Positions 6,323-11,213 of a stretch of 11,213 nucleotides of DNA are shown in pieces. How positions within the stretch are numbered: position 1 is the stretch's first letter; the number at the start of each line of letters is the position of its first letter. A program made the position numbers and the translations under genes. Origin of the DNA: Pseudomonadota bacterium (GTDB lineage: Bacteria > Desulfobacterota > Desulfobacteria > Desulfobacterales > Desulfobacteraceae); NCBI GenBank assembly GCA_018816605.1, contig JAHIVS010000605.1:1-11213 (forward strand), written 5' to 3'. The notes beneath the pieces were generated by a model. That model saw only the letters and a list, made by a program, of their open reading frames with translations. It was not told the origin of the DNA and ran no database searches.

Positions 6323-7135
6323 ATGGAAGACGGGTTTAAACAATCAATTCTGGGAAAAACCGGACTGAAAGTCGGCCGTCTGGGACTTGCCGGCAGCTAT
6401 GGCGCCCCTGCCGCCGCCTTTGAAGCCGCCTTTGAAAAAGGGTGCAATTATTTTTATTCCGGATCCGGCAGAAAGCGGTCCGGAATGAAACAGGCCGTTA
6501 AACACCTGGCCGCCAAGGGGCACAGGGACCAAATGGTCGTCAGCATCCAGACCTATGCCAGGCTCGGGCTCTGTACGGAAATCTGGTTTAAGCAAAGCCT
6601 TGCCAGCATGAAAATTGACCATGCCGATATTCTCATGCTCGGATGGCACAACAGCCCCCCGTCCAGCAGACTTATGGACTTTGCCCTTGGGATGAAAGAC
6701 AAGGGCCTTTGCCGGTTTATCGGCCTGTCCGGCCATAACAGGTCCCTTTTCCCGGAGCTGGCCCGGAAAAACAGGTTTGATCTCTTCCATATCCGGTATA
6801 ACCCGGCCCACAGGGGGGCCAAGAAAGAATGTTTTTCCCTTTTTGAAACCAAAGACGCTCCGGGCCTTGTCACCTATACCGCCACCCGGTGGGGTCATCT
6901 TCTCCAGGCAAAGCACATGCCGCAGGGACAAAGCCCCCTGAACGCCCGGGACTGCTACCGGTTTTCCCTGTCCGACCCCCGGGTCAACATCTGCCTGTGC
7001 GGCCCCAGGGACATGGACCAGATGCAGGCTGCATTATCCGCCCTGGACAAAGGCGTGCTTTCCCCGGAAGAAACAGAGAGGATCACCCGCATCGGTGACC
7101 ATGTTCACCGATCAGCCAAAGGATTTTTCGGGTAA
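6323..7135 (+). CDS. Aldo/keto reductase-fold protein with altered catalytic tetrad
   Basis: This 270-residue protein has the AKR beginning (SILGKTGLKVGRLGLAGSYG) and barrel pattern, including GLCRFIGLSGHNR around residues 128-140. The canonical NADPH-dependent tetrad (Asp, Tyr, Lys, His) is not visible. Where GINFFDTAESYG is expected the sequence reads NYFYSGSGRKRSG, so Tyr45 replaces Asp. The Lys strand reads MVVSIQTYA, with Gln76. The His strand reads ADILMLGWHN, with Gly107 at the His position. It is also shorter than typical AKRs of about 310-330 residues, because the C-terminal part is reduced. It may belong to a divergent conserved subfamily with another reaction, or be a non-catalytic binder. 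AAGGAG (6309-6314) 8 bases upstream fixes the start. It is paired with the upstream metallo-hydrolase, which suggests a shared but unknown pathway. Confidence 0.82.
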   Translation: MEDGFKQSILGKTGLKVGRLGLAGSYGAPAAAFEAAFEKGCNYFYSGSGRKRSGMKQAVKHLAAKGHRDQMVVSIQTYARLGLCTEIWFKQSLASMKIDHADILMLGWHNSPPSSRLMDFALGMKDKGLCRFIGLSGHNRSLFPELARKNRFDLFHIRYNPAHRGAKKECFSLFETKDAPGLVTYTATRWGHLLQAKHMPQGQSPLNARDCYRFSLSDPRVNICLCGPRDMDQMQAALSALDKGVLSPEETERITRIGDHVHRSAKGFFG

Positions 7136-7145
7136 TTTCCTTTGC

Positions 7146-7174
7146 TTGAAACCCGGAACAAAATGACATATATA
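7146..7174 (+). promoter_or_regulatory. Candidate sigma-70 promoter for the kinase-lyase gene
   Basis: TTGAAA (7146-7151), a 17-base spacer and TATATA (7169-7174) lie in the 128-base gap before the fusion gene and would leave a leader of about 80 bases. The gap and promoter suggest that the kinase-lyase and dehydratase genes form their own unit, separate from the hydrolase/AKR pair. Consensus match only. Confidence 0.4.
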
Positions 7175-7263
7175 CACGTCTAGGATCAAAGAACAACGCC
7201 CTCAATCGCATGGGCAAAACCCCGGACGACCCGCCCTTATGAACGGAGAACAGGAAACAGACC

Positions 7264-9585
7264 ATGCCGGACATCAGCAAAAAGGATATGACAGACGCCA
7301 TATCCGTTCTTATCAAAACCCAATACGGATTAACCGGAACCCTTACCCGGCTGGCCGGGGAAAATGAAAATTATCTGCTCCAGACCCCTGGAAACACACA
7401 ATTTGTGCTCAAACTGGCCGATGAAAACACCTCTTCGGGCATGATTGAAATAGAGCACCTGTCTGTCGAGCGACTCATTGAAGCAGGGCTGACCCTTTGC
7501 CTGCCCCGACTGGTCCCCACCAGGATCGGGGGTATTGAAGCCCAATTTCTGACGGACACGGGTCGGCTGATCCGGGGACGGCTCCTGGAATTTGTCCCCG
7601 GACAGGCCTGGTGTGACGTCCTGCCCGCTGGTCCTGACCGGTTTGCGGAGCTGGGCCGAACCCTTGCAAAAATCAATGGTGCCCTGGAAGTGATTGTCCA
7701 CCCAGATGCAGGGCGGACCCACCACTGGGATCTTGCAAAGGCCCAACAGCATCGACCCTCCATCTGCCTGGTGGAAGACCCCGAACGCCGCAGAATACTG
7801 GAGCAGGTGTTCCTCTCCTATGCTGCCATTGCCATGCCCCTGTTTGCATTCCTCCCCCGGGCCCTGATCCACGGGGATATCAATGACGACAATCTCCTGG
7901 TGGACAAGGGCCGCATCCAGGGCATCCTGGATTTCGGAGACTGCCTGGAAAACCCCATTATCTGCGATCTGGCCATTGCCCTTGCCTATGTAACCCTGGA
8001 TGAACCAGACCCCCTGGAAGCCGCATCACAGGTTGTGGGGGCCTATCACCGGGAAAGGGCCTTGTCGATGGACGAACTCATGGTTTTATTCCCCCTCATG
8101 TGCACCCGGCTGGCGGTCTCGGTGATTATCTCAGCCCAGAGGCGCAAGATTGATCCCCTCCGCGCCAGCTGGTTTGTATCCGAAGAACGGGCCTGGAAAA
8201 AACTTAAATTTTTTAACGATATCCTTCCGGCCGATGCTGCCGTCCATCTGGCCTCCAAAACCGGGTTAGCTCCCTATGGGGACCGGGGAAAACCGATTTT
8301 GGAACTGCTGAAAGAACGAAAAGAATGCATCCCGCCATCCATGTCTGCCGCCTACGATGCCCCGTTGAAAATCATCCGGGGAAAAGGCCAGTATCTCTAT
8401 GATTTTCACGGCCGCCCCTTTCTGGATCTTTACAACAATGTCTGCCATGTGGGCCATTGCCACCCCAGGGTGGTGGCCGCAGGCCAGCAGCAGATGGCAA
8501 GGCTCAACACCAACACCCGGTATCTGTATGACGGCCTCACCGATTATGCCCAGCGCCTGTGCAGCACCCTGCCCCGGGAACTGGACACCTGTTATTTTGT
8601 CAATTCCGGCAGTGAGGCCAATGAACTGGCCCTGAGAATTGCCCGAACCGTCACCCAAAGGTCCGATATGCTGGTGGTGGACGGGGCCTACCACGGCCAC
8701 ACGGGGACCATGATTGACATCAGCCCCTATAAGTTCATGGGCAAAGGCGGCAAAGGATTTCCCGAACCCTGGGTCCACATTGTTCCGGTGGCCGACGGAT
8801 ACAGAGGGAAATTTAAGGGCCAGGACAGTGAAACAGGCAAGGCTTACGGGGATGAAGTGGGAAAGATCATCCGGAAGATTGACCGTCCCATTGCCGGGTT
8901 TATTACCGAGTCCCTGCTCTCCTGCGGCGGCCAGGTGATTCCCCCAAGCACCTATTTCAAAACAGCCTTTGCCCATGTAAGGGCAGCCGGAGGCCTGTGC
9001 ATCACCGATGAGGTCCAGGTGGGATTCGGCAGGGTGGGCTCCCATTTCTGGGCCTTTGAACTCCAGGATGTGGTTCCGGATATCGTGGTCATGGGTAAAC
9101 CCATTGGCAACGGTCACCCCATGGCCTGCGTGGTCACCCGCAGACAGATTGCCCGGGAGTTTGCCAACGGCATGGAGTTTTTTGCCACCTTTGGGGGCAA
9201 TCCGGTTTCCTGTGCCATTGGCATGGCCGTGCTGGAGGTCATTGAAGAAGAAGGCCTCCAATACCATGCCGGACAGGTGGGCAGCCACCTGCTCAAGGGC
9301 CTGACCGCCCTTAAGGCCTGCCACCCCCTTGTGGGGGATGTCAGGGGCCTAGGACTGTTCCTGGGCATTGAACTGGTTCTGGACCGCCGGACACTTTCAC
9401 CGGCAACACAACAGGCCCATGAAATGGTCAACCGCCTTAAGAACAGAGGCATTCTCCTGGGGGTTGACGGACCTTTTTCCAATGTCATCAAAATCAAGCC
9501 CCCCATGGTTATAACCCGGGCGGATGCCGACATGTTCCTGAGAATTTTAGACGACGAACTGACCGATATGGAACACACCCAATAA
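7264..9585 (+). CDS. Bifunctional amino-alcohol kinase / class III PLP phospho-lyase fusion
   Basis: This 773-residue protein has two enzymes in one chain. Residues about 1-335 are an APH-fold kinase closest in motifs to hydroxylysine kinase: catalytic loop HGDINDDN (Asp205, Asn210) and metal-binding ILDFGD (Asp223). Residues about 345-773 are a class III aminotransferase-fold enzyme with NNVCHVGHCHP, NSGSEAN (447-453), AYHGH, Asp582 in DEVQVGFGR (ring nitrogen contact) and the PLP lysine Lys612 in GKPIGNG. The blocks NTRYLYD, YAQRL, DISPYKF and GFGRVGSHFWAF resemble human ETNPPL and PHYKPL, which remove phosphate and ammonia from phosphoethanolamine or 5-phosphohydroxylysine, rather than true transaminases. 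Consecutive kinase and lyase steps on one amino alcohol are therefore inferred; the substrate is undetermined. AGGAA (7252-7256) lies 7 bases before the start. A dehydratase gene follows after 10 bases. Confidence 0.9.
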   Translation: MPDISKKDMTDAISVLIKTQYGLTGTLTRLAGENENYLLQTPGNTQFVLKLADENTSSGMIEIEHLSVERLIEAGLTLCLPRLVPTRIGGIEAQFLTDTGRLIRGRLLEFVPGQAWCDVLPAGPDRFAELGRTLAKINGALEVIVHPDAGRTHHWDLAKAQQHRPSICLVEDPERRRILEQVFLSYAAIAMPLFAFLPRALIHGDINDDNLLVDKGRIQGILDFGDCLENPIICDLAIALAYVTLDEPDPLEAASQVVGAYHRERALSMDELMVLFPLMCTRLAVSVIISAQRRKIDPLRASWFVSEERAWKKLKFFNDILPADAAVHLASKTGLAPYGDRGKPILELLKERKECIPPSMSAAYDAPLKIIRGKGQYLYDFHGRPFLDLYNNVCHVGHCHPRVVAAGQQQMARLNTNTRYLYDGLTDYAQRLCSTLPRELDTCYFVNSGSEANELALRIARTVTQRSDMLVVDGAYHGHTGTMIDISPYKFMGKGGKGFPEPWVHIVPVADGYRGKFKGQDSETGKAYGDEVGKIIRKIDRPIAGFITESLLSCGGQVIPPSTYFKTAFAHVRAAGGLCITDEVQVGFGRVGSHFWAFELQDVVPDIVVMGKPIGNGHPMACVVTRRQIAREFANGMEFFATFGGNPVSCAIGMAVLEVIEEEGLQYHAGQVGSHLLKGLTALKACHPLVGDVRGLGLFLGIELVLDRRTLSPATQQAHEMVNRLKNRGILLGVDGPFSNVIKIKPPMVITRADADMFLRILDDELTDMEHTQ

Positions 9586-9595
9586 GGAGGACGCT

Positions 9596-9934
9596 ATGAA
9601 AAACCTGATCACCCAAAAATGTATCCCCTGTGAAAAAGGGGCCCCTGCCCTCACCGACGCCGAACTTGCAGAACTCAAACCCCAGATCCCCGGCTGGGAG
9701 ATCATTGAAGCAAACGGGATTAAAAAATTGCGCAAGGCCTTTAAATTTAAAAATTTCGAGCAGGCCCTTGTGTTTACCAACAAGGTGGGGGAACTTTCCG
9801 AGGCCCAGTTTCATCATCCGACCATCATCCTTGACTGGGGCCGGGTTGAGGTCATCTGGGTCACCCACAAGATAGGAGGCCTTCATCTCAACGATGTGGC
9901 AATGGCGGTCCAGACCGACAGCCTGGCCGGCTGA
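9596..9934 (+). CDS. Pterin-4a-carbinolamine dehydratase family protein
   Basis: This 112-residue protein belongs to the PCD/DCoH family (PF01329). The catalytic signature is intact: FHHP (His73, His74, Pro75), then WGRVEVIWVTH (His91) and GGLHLNDVAMA. Length is normal for the family, with a short extra N-terminus containing CIPC (Cys9, Cys12). The classical role is dehydration of 4a-hydroxy-tetrahydrobiopterin after aromatic amino acid hydroxylation. No such hydroxylase is in the window, and many bacterial members are thought to serve other pterin needs, such as molybdenum-cofactor-related metabolism. The strong AAGGAGG (9584-9590) overlaps the stop codon of the upstream fusion gene and the gap is 10 bases, so the two are very likely cotranscribed and possibly translationally coupled. 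Its connection to the kinase-lyase is unknown. Confidence 0.93.
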   Translation: MKNLITQKCIPCEKGAPALTDAELAELKPQIPGWEIIEANGIKKLRKAFKFKNFEQALVFTNKVGELSEAQFHHPTIILDWGRVEVIWVTHKIGGLHLNDVAMAVQTDSLAG

Positions 9935-10049
9935 GGCCTCCGGCAATTAAAGGATTTCTCGCCAAAGTACGATAGGGAATACAGATAAAACACTCATTTT
10001 TATCCGACTTTCGCATCCGGAAAACCATAAAATCCCGGGGAGAAAAAAA

Positions 10050-10406
10050 ATGGCCGATATCTTAAAAATAATTCAATCGGAAACTATACCCGAAAAACAC
10101 CCGCCCTTGCAGCCGGTCAACAAGCGCAAGCACAAAAAACGGCCCCAGCATCACTGGGTCAAAAGAAATATCCGGGCCCTGACAAAGGTTGCAGACGAGG
10201 CCCATGCAGAACTTCAGGCCATGGATTCCCCCTTCCGTCTATCTGTCTACCAGGAAGGGGAAGATGTTTTTATTGACATCGTGGCACTGGATGCCTCGAA
10301 AAATATCGTTCAGGTGTTCCGCCACGACATCACCAATGATGAACTTGAGGACCTGATCCACCAGATCAAAAGCGGACGGGGTCTAATGTTCAGTATTGAT
10401 GCCTGA
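10050..10406 (+). CDS. Small protein with FlaG-like C-terminal region
   Basis: This 118-residue protein has no clear named function. Residues 1-40 are polar and very basic at 25-40 (NKRKHKKRPQHHWVKR). Residues about 62-116 follow the FlaG (PF03646) pattern: a beta pair (RLSVYQEGEDVFIDIVALD), a turn where FlaG has the IRQIP motif (here VQVFRHDIT), a helix (DELEDLIHQIKSGR) and a GLMFSIDA ending. The IRQIP core itself is not kept. FlaG proteins influence flagellar filament length and normally sit beside flagellin or fliD; no flagellar gene is seen here, so the resemblance may be structural only. GGGGAG (10037-10042) 7 bases before the ATG supports translation. It is separated from both neighbours by more than 100 bases and may be transcribed alone. 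Confidence 0.75.
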   Translation: MADILKIIQSETIPEKHPPLQPVNKRKHKKRPQHHWVKRNIRALTKVADEAHAELQAMDSPFRLSVYQEGEDVFIDIVALDASKNIVQVFRHDITNDELEDLIHQIKSGRGLMFSIDA

Positions 10407-10451
10407 ATCCTATAAAAATCTTGATTTAAGAACCTTGGTTCAAAAACCTGT

Positions 10452-10480
10452 TTGCCATCCCCTTTAAATCATACTACACT
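10452..10480 (+). promoter_or_regulatory. Candidate sigma-70 promoter for the thioesterase gene
   Basis: TTGCCA (10452-10457), a 17-base spacer and TACACT (10475-10480) lie in the AT-rich gap upstream of the hotdog thioesterase. The -35 box is a good match and the -10 box moderate. The expected leader is about 35 bases. Consensus match only. Confidence 0.4.
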
Positions 10481-10519
10481 ACCCGATAAAATATAACCTG
10501 CTTATTTTTAGGAGACCCC

Positions 10520-10993
10520 ATGACAGATCGCGCATTTCAAGATTATTATCCGGATGACTTCAGCCATTGCTACGGCTGCGGCCGGCTCAACGCCCACGGG
10601 CTTCAACTCAAAAGCCATTGGGAGGGAGATGAAAGTGTTGCCTTGTTCCAGCCCGAGGAAAAACACATGGCGGTTCCCGGCTTTGTCTACGGCGGGTTGA
10701 TCGCATCCTTGATCGACTGCCATTGTACGGGCACGGCAGCGGCTGCCGCCTATCGGGAACAGGGGCGGGCAATGGACACACACCCCTGTTTGCGGTTCGT
10801 GACCGCCTCCCTGCATGTGGATTATCTGGCCCCCACTCCCCTGGCATCCCAATTGGAAGTCAGGGGCAGTGTAACGGAAATAACGCCCAAAAAAGTGGTG
10901 GTGGATGCACGGGTGACGGCCGACGGGAAAATCTGTGCCAAAGGCCGGGTTGTGGCCGTTCCCCTGCCAAAATCCATGGAAAAAAAAGAATAG
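10520..10993 (+). CDS. PaaI-like hotdog-fold thioesterase
   Basis: This 157-residue protein fits the PaaI/4HBT thioesterase superfamily. The N-terminal HCYGCGRLNAHGLQL block (Cys17, Cys20) is common in a subgroup of these proteins. The hotdog helix carries FVYGGLIASLID (Gly58, Gly59, Asp66), the equivalent of the catalytic HGG...D region, though with Tyr57 where many members have His. The strand LRFVTASLHVDYLAPTP is also characteristic. Members hydrolyse acyl-CoA or related thioesters in the cytoplasm; the acyl chain cannot be predicted here. AGGAG (10510-10514) precedes the ATG by 5 bases. The next gene starts 10 bases after its stop, so they form a small operon. No membrane segment or signal peptide is visible. 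Confidence 0.87.
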   Translation: MTDRAFQDYYPDDFSHCYGCGRLNAHGLQLKSHWEGDESVALFQPEEKHMAVPGFVYGGLIASLIDCHCTGTAAAAAYREQGRAMDTHPCLRFVTASLHVDYLAPTPLASQLEVRGSVTEITPKKVVVDARVTADGKICAKGRVVAVPLPKSMEKKE

Positions 10994-11003
10994 GAAAAAA
11001 ATA

Positions 11004-11213
11004 ATGGAACCCAAAAAAATAGTACTCTTTGCCTTCAGGGGGGATCCCCTCTGCTTTGTTCATGTGCTGCTCAATGGAATCGATCTTCATGGCCGGGGAA
11101 AAAAAGGTGCCATCGTCATTGAAGGTGAGGCCGTAACCCTGGTCTCCCAGATGTGCCAGCCGGGCCATTTTTTATTCGCCCTGTACCAGCGGGCCAAAGA
11201 ACTGGGACTTTTC
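11004..11213 (+). CDS. DsrE-like small cytoplasmic protein (N-terminal 70 codons, runs off the right edge)
   Basis: The frame opens at ATG 11004 and stays open to the window edge. It starts MEPKKIVLFAFRGDPLCFVH, followed by VLLN, then a beta strand AIVIEGEAVTL and a helix LYQRAKELGLF. This alternating strand-helix pattern with VIEGEA resembles DsrE/DsrF-like proteins of sulfate reducers, often annotated only as cytoplasmic proteins. DsrE relatives carry or transfer sulfur on cysteines, but the C-terminal half that would hold the family cysteine is outside the window. AGGA (10992-10995) overlaps the stop codon of the thioesterase gene and lies 8 bases before the ATG, so cotranscription is likely. 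Family assignment is tentative because only about half of the protein is present. Confidence 0.7.
   Translation, partial: MEPKKIVLFAFRGDPLCFVHVLLNGIDLHGRGKKGAIVIEGEAVTLVSQMCQPGHFLFALYQRAKELGLF

Noticed and set aside
7117..7144. 7-bp inverted repeat (CAAAGGA / TCCTTTG) spanning the AKR-like stop codon
   Set aside because: Long 14-base loop, weak stem and no run of T after it; not good enough for a terminator.
8266..9324. Long open frame (352 codons) on the minus strand inside the kinase-lyase gene
   Set aside because: The opposite strand encodes intact PLP-enzyme motifs throughout; the frame stays open because of GC-rich third positions on the coding strand.
9926..9944. GCCGG/CCGGC inverted repeat at the end of the pterin dehydratase gene
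   Set aside because: Only 5 bp of stem, and the following AATTAAAGG is not a U-tract.
9984..10004. AT-rich 7-bp inverted repeat (GATAAAA / TTTTATC) before the FlaG-like gene
   Set aside because: Short and AT-rich, with no U-tract after it and no other copy; chance is likely, though an operator cannot be excluded.

Overview
The window looks like chromosomal DNA of a Gram-negative anaerobe, most plausibly a sulfate-reducing member of the Desulfobacterales (Desulfobacteraceae-like). This is inferred from gene content (hydrogenase maturation hyp genes, a DsrE-like protein, a COG1237 metallo-hydrolase), moderate GC, strong AGGAG-type ribosome binding sites and overall protein style. No rRNA, tRNA, CRISPR array, integrase or intact transposase is visible.

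Left part, minus strand (1-2650): the start of hypF (partial) preceded by hypC, both [NiFe]-hydrogenase maturation genes with their own extended -10 promoter. A palindromic repeat element of about 138 bp (478-615) fills the space up to dapF (diaminopimelate epimerase), which lies downstream of rnd (ribonuclease D). The rnd and dapF genes form a short operon that runs divergently from thrS.

Centre, plus strand (2651-5064): a good sigma-70 promoter, thrS (threonyl-tRNA synthetase), and a small VanZ-like membrane protein whose proposed start overlaps the end of thrS. A perfect 9-bp GC hairpin lies just after thrS. A gap of 384 bases without a convincing gene (5065-5448) carries one more copy of the repeat arm seen at 478-615.

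Right part, plus strand (5449-11213): a COG1237-type metallo-beta-lactamase-fold hydrolase and an aldo/keto-reductase-fold protein that lacks the usual catalytic residues. After a probable promoter comes a 773-residue bifunctional protein: an N-terminal small-molecule kinase of the hydroxylysine kinase/APH type fused to a C-terminal class III PLP enzyme of the ethanolamine-phosphate/phosphohydroxylysine phospho-lyase type. A pterin-4a-carbinolamine dehydratase follows 10 bases later. Next are a small protein with a FlaG-like C-terminus, a PaaI-like hotdog thioesterase and the first 70 codons of a DsrE-like protein, which runs off the edge.

Most of the window is ordinary housekeeping. The strongest candidate for something new is the kinase-lyase fusion. 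The two halves would perform consecutive steps (phosphorylate an amino alcohol, then eliminate phosphate and ammonia to give an aldehyde), so one polypeptide may encode a complete small catabolic route. Its substrate cannot be decided from sequence alone.
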